Positions 6,016 to 13,620 of a stretch of 18,202 bases of DNA are shown one piece after another. The position numbers and the translations under genes were made by a program. This DNA is from Clostridia bacterium (lineage in GTDB: Bacteria; Bacillota; Clostridia; Oscillospirales; Acutalibacteraceae). Location: positions 1 to 18,202 of the forward strand of contig CAADUC010000054.1 of the NCBI GenBank assembly GCA_900752115.1, written 5' to 3'. Position 1 is the stretch's first letter. Every line of letters begins with the position of its first letter. The notes below the pieces were generated by a model. The model was not told the origin of the DNA and did no database searches. It was given only the letters and a program-made list of their open reading frames with translations.

Positions 6016-8225
6016 TCGTTCATTCCTTCTCCCTGAAGCAGTCGGCAGAGCGCAGTATACCGTCGCGTACGGCGATTGTTCTCCACCATCGCAGCAAGCG
6101 CCTGCCGCGTACCGGCAAGAATCAAAAGTTCCTTTGCACGGGTAACGGCTGTGTAAAGAAGATTACGGTACATCAGCTGTGACGGACCGGGATAAACCGG
6201 CATGACTACAGCAGGGAACTCATTTCCCTGGCTCTTGTGCACCGTCATCGCATAAGCGAGTTCCAACTCCGCCGCTGTTTCAAGCTCATACAAAACAAGT
6301 CTGTCATCCATCTGAACTGTGAGCGTTGAGGCCTTGCGGTCTATCTCACACAAAATTCCCAGATCACCGTTAAACACGCCTTCTCCCGTCGTACCGTCAA
6401 ACTTTGTCCAGCCCAAGTGATAATCGTTCTTTATCTGCATGACTTTGTCGCCTTCGCGGAACAGCACTCCATGAATGGAGATTTCTTTTTTTCCTTTTTC
6501 CGGCGGATTCAAAGCTTCCTGTAAACGGCGATTCAGCTCTCCTGTCCCGAGTTCTCCCTTACGGCCCGGCGTAAGCACCTGAATATCTGTCATCGGAGAA
6601 TATCCGTAGCTGTTTGGAAGACGGCGGCGGCAGAGATCGGCAATCAGGATAGAAAGTTCCTGCGCATCACCGCACGGAAGAAAGAAAAAATCGCTTGCAT
6701 GATTGGCAAGCTCCGGCATCTCTCCGGCTACGATTCGATGGGCACTTGTGACAATCAAGCTTTGCATAGACTGACGAAAAATCTCATCCAGCTGGACAAC
6801 AGGAACCTTCCCGGAAGCAATCAAATCGCCAAGGACATTGCCGGGACCGACGCTTGGAAGCTGGTCACAGTCACCCACCATGATTAAACGGCAGCCTAAC
6901 GGCAACGCGCGCAGGAGGGCATCAAAAAGCAGGATATCCACCATGGAGAGCTCGTCCAGAATCAAGGCGTCGCAATCAAGAAGATTTTTTTCATTCTTCG
7001 CAAAGCTCTGGTGCTCATTTTCGTCCCATTCCACCTGCAGGAGCCGGTGGATCGTTTTTGCTTCCTCTCCTGTCAGTTCGCTCATTCTCTTGGCAGCGCG
7101 GCCCGTTGGAGCACCGAGCAGCACTTTTTCCCCTTTGGCTTTGAGCAGACGGATGATGGCATTCAGCGTTGTCGTTTTTCCGGTACCGGGGCCTCCGGTC
7201 AAAATCAGAAGTCCCTTATCCAGTGCCTCCCGGATCGCCTCCTTCTGGCGTTCCGCATACCGGATTCCCTCCGCTTCCTCAATCTCACGAACGGACTGAG
7301 CCGTTCCGGCAATGGGTTGTGCCGGAAAACGGAGCATGGTGAGAATACGGCTCGCCGTGTAAACCTCCGCTCGAAACAAGCGCGGTAAAAAGACAAAGTT
7401 TCTGCTTTCAAGCTCGCGCTGCACCAGCGAATCCTCCTCCACCAACTCTGAGAGGGATTCCTGTGCCAGTTCCAGCGGTACGCCAAGCATTCCTGCAGCC
7501 GCTGCCGCAAGTTTATCCGACGGAATACAGGTATGCCCGTTATTCAGATTATGCCGCAAAACATATTCGATTCCGGCGCGAACCCGCCAGGCGTCATCCT
7601 GCGGCCGTTCCAGAGAAGCGGCAATCTCATCGGCTTTTTCAAACGGGATTTCCGTGCCTTCTTCACACATGCAGTATGGATTTTCCCGGATGAGATCAAG
7701 GCAGGCGGGACCTATCACACGCCAAATCCGCAGCGCCTCCTCCGGAGTAAGACCATAGGCGCAGAGCGCTTCCATAGCATCCCGCACTCCATGAGCCTGG
7801 CGAAATTCTTCCCCCATTTTGAGCGCCTTTTCTTTTGTAATCCCTTTGATAATGCTCAGGCGCTCCGGTTCTTCCTCCAAAATGCGCAGCGTATTTTCGC
7901 CGAACGCTTCGACAATCTTCGCTGCCGTACTTGGACCAATCCCCTTCACCGCACCGGACGAGAGATATTTGAGCATGGCGGAGGCCGTCTCCGGCTTATA
8001 ACGCTCAAAAGCCTCCGCCTTGAACTGCACTCCGAACGTCGGATGCTTCGTCCACCGGCCCACTACGCGCAAGATCTCCCCAACGCTGACCCACGGCAGG
8101 CTGCCGACCACTGTGACAAGCTCCTGACCATTATTCATTTCCAGAATGGTATATCCGTTTTTATCATTTCGGAAAACAACGTCCTCGACGCTTCCCGACA
8201 TTTCCAACAGCTGTTCCTCGCTCAT
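6012..8225 (-). CDS. recD2: RecD2-type (RecD/TraA family) ATP-dependent 5'-3' DNA helicase
   Basis: RecD2 is a superfamily 1B helicase that acts without RecBC and moves 5' to 3' on single-stranded DNA, with roles in repair and replication fork maintenance. The 737-residue length is typical. The N-terminal region has an OB-like part (residues 10-75) and helix-hairpin-helix repeats (VKGIGPSTAAKI near 93-104; IIKGITKEKA near 125-134). The helicase core shows Walker A LTGGPGTGKTTT (342-353), APTGRAAKRM (373-382), Walker B DALILDELSMVD (420-431), VGDCDQLPSVGPGNVL, and near the C-terminus TVHKSQGNEFPAVV and NLLYTAVTRAK (motifs V and VI). The ATG at 8225 has GAGGGG four bases upstream. It is the first gene of a recD2-comF operon driven from 8333-8305. 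All key motifs are intact. Confidence 0.95.
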   Translation of the reverse strand: MSEEQLLEMSGSVEDVVFRNDKNGYTILEMNNGQELVTVVGSLPWVSVGEILRVVGRWTKHPTFGVQFKAEAFERYKPETASAMLKYLSSGAVKGIGPSTAAKIVEAFGENTLRILEEEPERLSIIKGITKEKALKMGEEFRQAHGVRDAMEALCAYGLTPEEALRIWRVIGPACLDLIRENPYCMCEEGTEIPFEKADEIAASLERPQDDAWRVRAGIEYVLRHNLNNGHTCIPSDKLAAAAAGMLGVPLELAQESLSELVEEDSLVQRELESRNFVFLPRLFRAEVYTASRILTMLRFPAQPIAGTAQSVREIEEAEGIRYAERQKEAIREALDKGLLILTGGPGTGKTTTLNAIIRLLKAKGEKVLLGAPTGRAAKRMSELTGEEAKTIHRLLQVEWDENEHQSFAKNEKNLLDCDALILDELSMVDILLFDALLRALPLGCRLIMVGDCDQLPSVGPGNVLGDLIASGKVPVVQLDEIFRQSMQSLIVTSAHRIVAGEMPELANHASDFFFLPCGDAQELSILIADLCRRRLPNSYGYSPMTDIQVLTPGRKGELGTGELNRRLQEALNPPEKGKKEISIHGVLFREGDKVMQIKNDYHLGWTKFDGTTGEGVFNGDLGILCEIDRKASTLTVQMDDRLVLYELETAAELELAYAMTVHKSQGNEFPAVVMPVYPGPSQLMYRNLLYTAVTRAKELLILAGTRQALAAMVENNRRTRRYTALCRLLQGEGMNE

Positions 8226-8304
8226 GATACCCCTCGCTGACAGCCGAGTGATCCCGGTTCCTTTTCATGCCGACCGCACCACGAATAGTACGACAGATAT
8301 TATT

Positions 8305-8333
8305 AGTATAATACAATCCTTAGGGATTTGCAA
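8305..8333 (-). promoter_or_regulatory. SigA-type promoter of recD2-comF
   Basis: On the minus strand TTGCAA (8333-8328), 17 bases and TATACT (8310-8305) form a good housekeeping promoter. The -35 box lies within the last codons of the upstream 114-residue gene. Transcription would start near 8298, leaving a leader of about 70 bases. Confidence 0.75.
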
Positions 8334-8664
8334 ACCGGACATCTTCTTTTTTCGGCATCTCCCGAATCTCAATAATCCCATATTGCTCCGCCATCCGTTC
8401 ACAAATCTCCCGTGTTTCCTCATCCATCCCGCAGTCAAGACAAAGAATCTGTTTCTCCTCTCGTCCCCCAAGCCATTTCATCTTCTGAACAGCGGAGCGC
8501 AGGGCAAGTTCCGCTTCCTCTTCATGGCCTCGAAAAGAAAGAAGAAAACAGATCTTCCCCGTCTTTTGCGTGCGAAGAAGTGCACGCAGGAGTATGCGGA
8601 TCGCCTCCACAGCTCCCAGAATCAGCAAAAGTGAGAGACACAGCTTTTCGAGAAACACCAGCAT
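8320..8664 (-). CDS. Small membrane-anchored protein of unknown function
   Basis: This encodes a 114-residue protein that I do not recognise. The first 30 residues form one hydrophobic segment (FLEKLCLSLLLILGAVEAI) followed by basic residues RILLRALLR, suggesting an N-terminal membrane anchor with the rest in the cytoplasm. The soluble part is charged and looks like a small alpha/beta domain: a strand at KICFLLSFRG, a helix at EEEAELALRSAVQKM, a strand at QILCLDCGM, and a helix at DEETREICERMAEQYG. It is likely real: the ATG at 8664 has a consensus GAGGTGAT site eight bases upstream. That site lies inside the 3' arm of the metK terminator hairpin, and the terminator T-run is the spacer before the ATG. 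Expression would then need read-through from metK, since no other promoter is seen between the two. Its stop overlaps the recD2 promoter region. Confidence 0.75.
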   Translation of the reverse strand: MLVFLEKLCLSLLLILGAVEAIRILLRALLRTQKTGKICFLLSFRGHEEEAELALRSAVQKMKWLGGREEKQILCLDCGMDEETREICERMAEQYGIIEIREMPKKEDVRFANP

Positions 8665-8706
8665 AAAAAATCACCTCACTGTCAGAGTATGACAGCAAGG
8701 TGATTT
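8665..8706 (-). terminator. Intrinsic terminator of metK containing the next gene's ribosome site
   Basis: On the minus strand AAATCACCT (8706-8698) pairs with AGGTGATTT (8676-8668), nine pairs. A two-base internal loop follows, then six inner pairs (CTGTCA with TGACAG) and a five-base loop. The six Ts at 8670-8665 complete an intrinsic terminator 18 bases after the metK stop. The 3' arm includes GAGGTG, the ribosome site of the following gene, whose ATG begins at the base after the T-run. Confidence 0.88.
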
Positions 8707-8724
8707 CTGTTCAGAAAAGAAAAA

Positions 8725-9906
8725 TCAGGCCAGCGCTTCAAGAAGCGCATCTGCACGATCCGTACGTTCCCAGGAAACACCGAGATCCTCGCGTCCCATC
8801 TGTCCATAAGCGGCAAGACGGCGATAAATCGGACGGCGCAGATCCAGATCACGAATAATCGCGGCAGGCCGGAGATCAAACACCTTCTGCACCGCATCCG
8901 CCAACTGCTCGTTGGTGTAGCGAGAGGTTCCAAACGCATCAACCATAACAGAAACAGGGTGAGCAACACCAATCGCATACGCGAGCTGTACCTCGCACTT
9001 TTTGGCCAAACCCGCAGCCACAATGTTCTTGGCTACGTAGCGAGCCGCATAAGCGGCGGAACGATCCACCTTTGTCGGATCCTTCCCCGAAAATGCACCG
9101 CCGCCATGACGTCCGTAGCCGCCATAGGTATCCACTATGATTTTGCGGCCCGTCAAACCGGAATCTCCCACAGGACCGCCAATCACAAAACGACCTGTCG
9201 GATTGACAAAATACTTCGTATTTTCATCCAGCCATTTTGCGGGAATCACAGGGCGAACAATGTAATCAATCACATCACGGCGAATCTGTTCCAGAGAAAC
9301 CTCCGGATCGTGCTGTGTGGAAATAACAACCGTATCAATTCTTGAAGGAACGCCGTCGACATATTCAACGGTAACCTGGGTTTTGCCGTCGGGACGGAGA
9401 TAATAAAGCTCCCCGCTCTTGCGGACATCAGCCAGTTTTCTGGCCAGCTTATGGGCCAGAGAAATAGCAAGAGGCATTAATTCAGGTGTCTCGTCACAGG
9501 CATAGCCAAACATCATGCCCTGATCTCCTGCACCAATCCGATCGCTTTCGTCCTGCGCTCCGTTCTGTGCTTCAAAGGACTCATTGACGCCCATTGCAAT
9601 ATCAGGCGACTGCATGTCAATCGAAGTCAGGACACCGCAGGTCTCCCCGTTAAAGCCAAACGCAGGCTTATTATATCCAATGCTGCACACAACGTCGCGT
9701 ACTACAGCGGGAATATCCACATAGCATTCCGTTGAAATTTCACCCATAACATGTACAACGCCGGTGGTTGCCGTCACCTCACACGCCACATGTGCCTGCG
9801 GATCTTTTTCCAGAATCGCGTCAAGCACAGCGTCGGAGATCTGATCGCAGACTTTGTCCGGATGACCCTCTGTTACCGATTCAGAAGTGAACAAAAACTT
9901 TTCCAT
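8725..9906 (-). CDS. metK: S-adenosylmethionine synthetase
   Basis: MetK makes S-adenosylmethionine from methionine and ATP in the cytoplasm. The 393-residue length is normal. Family signatures are present: [19 protein letters not shown] (8-26), the methionine/ATP-site [12 protein letters not shown] (125-136), and the glycine-rich phosphate loop [20 protein letters not shown] (267-286). The ATG at 9906 follows AGGCAGGT by six to seven bases. The gene is transcribed as its own unit from an extended -10 promoter near 10155 and is controlled by a SAM-I riboswitch and terminator in its leader, so high SAM would shut off its own synthesis. Its own terminator is fused to the start signals of the small gene downstream. 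Confidence 0.98.
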   Translation of the reverse strand: MEKFLFTSESVTEGHPDKVCDQISDAVLDAILEKDPQAHVACEVTATTGVVHVMGEISTECYVDIPAVVRDVVCSIGYNKPAFGFNGETCGVLTSIDMQSPDIAMGVNESFEAQNGAQDESDRIGAGDQGMMFGYACDETPELMPLAISLAHKLARKLADVRKSGELYYLRPDGKTQVTVEYVDGVPSRIDTVVISTQHDPEVSLEQIRRDVIDYIVRPVIPAKWLDENTKYFVNPTGRFVIGGPVGDSGLTGRKIIVDTYGGYGRHGGGAFSGKDPTKVDRSAAYAARYVAKNIVAAGLAKKCEVQLAYAIGVAHPVSVMVDAFGTSRYTNEQLADAVQKVFDLRPAAIIRDLDLRRPIYRRLAAYGQMGREDLGVSWERTDRADALLEALA

Positions 9907-9990
9907 TTTGACCTGCCTTTCTGCATCACGACGGGTTTTCCCGTCCGTTCCAGCCCCTTTCCCGTATTGGCGTCAAACCGCAGAACAGCG

Positions 9991-10030
9991 GAAATAAAGA
10001 AAGCCGTCCGGGCAGTCCGAACGGCTTTCT
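9991..10030 (-). terminator. Riboswitch-controlled terminator of metK
   Basis: On the minus strand AGAAAGCCGT (10030-10021) pairs with ACGGCTTTCT (10007-9998), ten pairs, followed by a T-rich run (CTTTATTTC). It lies directly after the SAM-I aptamer, as expected for the expression platform of a terminating S-box. Confidence 0.9.
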
Positions 10031-10034
10031 GAAA

Positions 10035-10127
10035 CCTCATCTTTCGGTTACCCGCAGGAATTAGCACCTTGCAATTGCAGGTTGCCGGACATCACAGGGC
10101 CTGTTCCCTCCGTCACTCTTGATAAGG
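10035..10127 (-). ncRNA. SAM-I (S-box) riboswitch aptamer
   Basis: The minus strand carries the S-box core in order: CTTATCAAGAG at the 5' side (10126-10116), GACGGAGGGA, GGCAACC, AGGTGCTAATTCC, and GATGAG at the 3' side (10041-10036). CTTATC and GATGAG pair to close helix P1. It sits between the metK promoter and the metK terminator. With SAM bound, P1 forms and the downstream terminator can fold, switching metK off. The assignment by core motifs and target gene is firm. Confidence 0.96.
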
Positions 10128-10151
10128 GGCTATTTAATTTTAACTGGCTTT

Positions 10152-10160
10152 AGTATAGCA
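10152..10160 (-). promoter_or_regulatory. Extended -10 promoter of metK
   Basis: TGC TATACT at 10160-10152 on the minus strand is an extended -10 element. No convincing -35 hexamer is found at 16-18 bases. Transcription would begin near 10145, about 18 bases before the S-box aptamer. Confidence 0.65.
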
Positions 10161-10190
10161 TAGGTTTGCCGCAAAATATATGAACAATTT

Positions 10191-10209
10191 GTAAATTTTA
10201 TAAATTTAC
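10191..10209. repeat. AT-only inverted repeat upstream of the metK promoter
   Basis: GTAAATTT (10191-10198) and AAATTTAC (10202-10209) are perfect inverted arms with a three-base spacer, about 30 bases upstream of the metK -10. It is in the gap between ribU and metK and lacks the GC pairs of a terminator. It may be an operator or AT-rich upstream element. Confidence 0.45.
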
Positions 10210-10273
10210 GTCGAGTTCTGTCGAATCGACCAAACTGCCCATACGAAAAGGAAATGTTTTTCACGGAATCGCT

Positions 10274-10897
10274 TCAAACTCTTCCCTTGCCCTTCAGCAG
10301 AGGAGACAAATGCTTATACAGCAGGAAGGTGAGCACAGAATCGAGAATTCCTTTGCCAAGCGTCAGCGGTACGTTGAAAACAAGAATGCCCTTCCAGATC
10401 TCATCAGCCCACGGCACCAAAAGCGAATACATATCCACGATAGCCTGCTCAGGCATAATGAGCATATAGGCAGGATAAACAACAAACAGATTAACAAAGA
10501 AGCTGCAGACAGCCATTACAAGCGTACCAACTACCATACCCAGAAGAGCGGTACTGCGAGTCTGCTTTCTGCGATACAGAATACCGGCAGGCAAAACAAA
10601 CAGAGCACCAAGAAGAAAATTGCACATCTCGCCTACTCCTCCCGTAGTGGTCGCGGGAAGATTAAACAGATTCTTAATCAGGCATACGATCACACCATAT
10701 ACCGGACCGAGGGCAAAAGAGGCAAGCAGAGCCGGCAGCTCGGAAAAGTCGACCTTCAGATACGAGGGAAGAATCGGCAGACCAAAGCTTACGAACATCA
10801 GAATGGTTGCCATTGCACTGAGCAGTGCACAGACAGCCAGTTTGCGCACGCTCACAGAACGTGCAGAGGCAGGGGATTTTACGGTCGCGTTTGTCAT
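10274..10897 (-). CDS. ribU: Riboflavin ECF transporter substrate-binding subunit RibU
   Basis: RibU is the membrane S component that binds riboflavin and works with a shared ECF energizing module (EcfT and two ATPases) to import it. The 207-residue product has five to six hydrophobic segments, for example ALLSAMATILMFVSFGLPIL (24-43), LASFALGPVYGVIVCLI and MVVGTLVMAVCSFFVNLFVVY. The family motif YLKVDFSELPALLASFALGP is at 46-65, with GGVGEMCNFLLGA following the second loop. The ATG at 10897 has GGAGG eight bases upstream. The FMN riboswitch and terminator directly upstream support flavin transport and place expression under FMN repression. The ECF module genes are not in this window. The stop is followed by no obvious terminator before the metK promoter. 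Confidence 0.95.
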   Translation of the reverse strand: MTNATVKSPASARSVSVRKLAVCALLSAMATILMFVSFGLPILPSYLKVDFSELPALLASFALGPVYGVIVCLIKNLFNLPATTTGGVGEMCNFLLGALFVLPAGILYRRKQTRSTALLGMVVGTLVMAVCSFFVNLFVVYPAYMLIMPEQAIVDMYSLLVPWADEIWKGILVFNVPLTLGKGILDSVLTFLLYKHLSPLLKGKGRV

Positions 10898-10954
10898 GTG
10901 TCATTCCTCCAAAATACAATTTTGCAGTCTTACACCGCGTGCGGTTCAGGAGGA

Positions 10955-10994
10955 ACAAAAACGCCCCTTTACCGCAAAAAGCGATAAAGGGGCG
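10955..10994 (-). terminator. Riboswitch-controlled terminator of ribU
   Basis: On the minus strand CGCCCCTTTA (10994-10985) pairs with TAAAGGGGCG (10971-10962) around a T-rich loop region, and TTTTTG follows at once. It lies about 25 bases after the FMN aptamer and about 60 bases before the ribU start. Confidence 0.92.
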
Positions 10995-11018
10995 CGCAAA
11001 AATACCTTCTGATACCCG

Positions 11019-11138
11019 CTTCTTTCATCCGGACTATACCGTTGGCTCTGGATTCTCACCAAAATCAGCTTTCGCTCGCGGGCTTATCGGCTATAACCGC
11101 ATCACCGCCAGTGGGGAATTCCACCCCGCCCCGAAGAC
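11019..11138 (-). ncRNA. FMN (RFN element) riboswitch aptamer
   Basis: The minus strand shows the RFN core in order: TCTTCGGGGCGGGGTG at the 5' side, ATTCCCCACTGGCGGT, AGCCCGCGAGC, GATTTTGGTGAGAATCCAGA, GCCAACGGTATAGTCCGGAT and the closing GAAAGAAG. CTTC and GAAG form the base of helix P1. FMN binding would favour the downstream terminator and reduce ribU transcription. The assignment is firm from the conserved core and the riboflavin transporter gene it precedes. Confidence 0.97.
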
Positions 11139-11159
11139 AGCTATTTAAATGACGGTACT

Positions 11160-11188
11160 AGCATAGCACCCTGTGAAGGATTTGTCAA
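11160..11188 (-). promoter_or_regulatory. SigA-type promoter of the FMN riboswitch-ribU unit
   Basis: TTGACA (11188-11183), 17 bases and TATGCT (11165-11160), with TGC directly before the -10, give a near-consensus extended promoter. It begins only 16 bases after the stop of the upstream phosphoesterase gene. Transcription would start near 11153, just before the aptamer. Confidence 0.85.
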
Positions 11189-11204
11189 GCTGTTTTTTTC
11201 GTAA

Positions 11205-12035
11205 TTACTCAACCGGAAGCAAATCAATGAACACAAGTTCTGGCGGATTGAATACACGCGGAAGACAATTTCGTGCAAGCCCACGGCTGACCACCATAGC
11301 CGTCCCTGCCTTTCGATAGAAACCTCCGGCATATGGAGGGAAGACTCCCTGGTTGGGCGCATAAAGGCCATTGATCAAGCCCGGAATACGCACTTGCCCT
11401 CCATGTGCGTGTCCGCATAAAACCAGATCAAAACCGCAGGACGCATACAAAGAAACGTGTTCCGGTCTGTGGCTGAGCAAAACATGAAATACCTTCGGAT
11501 TACGCTGACGTTCACAAAGGTATAGCTGACTCATCCATCCACGTCCACAGCCATACGAATCCGTCTGCGGATCGTCAATACCTCCAATTGAAATTTTATC
11601 TCCGCCTTTTTTGAGATACACAGTGCATCCTTCAAGTACATTTGTCTCAAAAGCACGCATCAATTCCTTTACTTCTTTCTCACGACCATAGGCCAGCTCA
11701 TGATTTCCACTCACATAAAAGACAGGCCAACGCCCTCTAAGAGAAAGCAGGAGTTCCTGCAAACTGTCGAGAGAACCGTAATCCGGTGCCATATCTCCGG
11801 CCATCAGTACTGCGTCAGGTTGTGCACGAACCAATCTGCGCAGCAATTCCGACTGCCCGGCCCCATAGCATGTTCCGTGCAAATCACTCAACAGTGCCAA
11901 CCGGAACGGTACGCCGATTTTTCTGGTCAAAATCCGATACCGGCGAACCGTAAGGCGCGGAAAAAGTGCAAGCACACCGGCAGCCGTCAGACACAGCGCC
12001 GGAAATACAGTGCTGCGGCGATTATCTTCATTCAT
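11205..12035 (-). CDS. Membrane-anchored calcineurin-like metallophosphoesterase (YkuE/YaeI type)
   Basis: This is a dimetal phosphoesterase of the calcineurin-like superfamily, closest in layout to YkuE/YaeI-type proteins, some of which are linked to the cell envelope; the substrate here is unknown. The 276-residue product has an N-terminal hydrophobic segment (FPALCLTAAGVLALFP, about residues 11-26) that would anchor it or act as a signal. The metal-binding motifs follow in order: SDLHG, AGDMAPD, SGNHELAYG, LLSHRPEH and CGHAHGGQ. The set is complete, so it should be active. The frame is open up to 12086, but the ATG at 12035 is chosen because AGGAGG lies seven bases upstream. An extended -10 lies at 12094-12086. 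There is no terminator between its stop and the ribU promoter, so some read-through into the FMN riboswitch is likely. Confidence 0.9.
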   Translation of the reverse strand: MNEDNRRSTVFPALCLTAAGVLALFPRLTVRRYRILTRKIGVPFRLALLSDLHGTCYGAGQSELLRRLVRAQPDAVLMAGDMAPDYGSLDSLQELLLSLRGRWPVFYVSGNHELAYGREKEVKELMRAFETNVLEGCTVYLKKGGDKISIGGIDDPQTDSYGCGRGWMSQLYLCERQRNPKVFHVLLSHRPEHVSLYASCGFDLVLCGHAHGGQVRIPGLINGLYAPNQGVFPPYAGGFYRKAGTAMVVSRGLARNCLPRVFNPPELVFIDLLPVE

Positions 12036-12042
12036 CTCACAA

Positions 12043-12048
12043 CCTCCT
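12043..12048 (-). promoter_or_regulatory. Ribosome binding site fixing the phosphoesterase start
   Basis: AGGAGG lies seven bases before the ATG at 12035. The longer open frame from 12086 would read through this site and add 17 residues with no ribosome site of their own. Confidence 0.8.
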
Positions 12049-12085
12049 GCTTCTATTCCACTGTGGAAAGTCTCCCGTCCGCGCA

Positions 12086-12094
12086 ATCATATCA
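12086..12094 (-). promoter_or_regulatory. Candidate extended -10 promoter of the phosphoesterase gene
   Basis: TGA TATGAT at 12094-12086 is an extended -10. The best -35 match, ATGACA, is 20 bases away, which is too far; TTGACA at 12126-12121 is 29 bases away and cannot serve this -10. Transcription would start near 12079. Confidence 0.45.
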
Positions 12095-12121
12095 TCTTTA
12101 CGTGACTAGGTTGTCATTCAT

Positions 12122-12135
12122 GTCAACGTATTGAC
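12122..12135. repeat. GTCAA-TTGAC inverted repeat upstream of the phosphoesterase gene
   Basis: GTCAA and TTGAC are perfect inverted arms around CGTA, with another TGTCA copy at 12112-12116. The spacing resembles an operator, about 30 bases upstream of the candidate -10. No regulator can be assigned. Confidence 0.35.
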
Positions 12136-12251
12136 TTCTGTACACAGACATCACCATCGCCGAAATGGCTGTTTTCGATTCAATGAAACCAGCAGCCTTC
12201 CCCTGGCACAAAGGGAAATAAAAAAGTATACACCTATCGTACCATAGACGA

Positions 12252-12288
12252 GAAAAAAAGAAAAGGCCCCGCCCTTACGGACGAGGCC
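12252..12288 (-). terminator. Intrinsic terminator of tuf
   Basis: On the minus strand GGCCTCGTCC (12288-12279) pairs with GGGCGGGGCC (12274-12265), ten pairs with two G-T pairs and a four-base loop. A T-rich run follows (TTTTCTTTTTTTC). It starts about 16 bases after the tuf stop and ends the str-tuf block. Confidence 0.93.
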
Positions 12289-12304
12289 CTTGTAAAAAGT
12301 GAAA

Positions 12305-13507
<1,203 letters not shown>

Positions 13508-13566
13508 TGGAATTTCCGCCTTTTTATGGTGAAACCTTAATGAAATGCAACCCGACTATACTCATC

Positions 13567-13595
13567 ATTCTAGCAAAAACATGCGTAAAAATCAA
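13567..13595 (-). promoter_or_regulatory. SigA-type promoter of tuf
   Basis: TTGATT (13595-13590), 17 bases and TAGAAT (13572-13567), with TGC just before the -10, give a good extended promoter in the fusA-tuf gap. Transcription would start near 13560, about 53 bases before the tuf ATG. Confidence 0.75.
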
Positions 13596-13620
13596 GCATA
13601 ATTCAGCATTATTTTGGAAG

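Noticed and set aside
12121..12126. TTGACA as a -35 box for the phosphoesterase gene
   Set aside because: The nearest good -10 is 29 bases away and nothing -10-like lies 16-18 bases downstream. I treat it as part of an inverted repeat.
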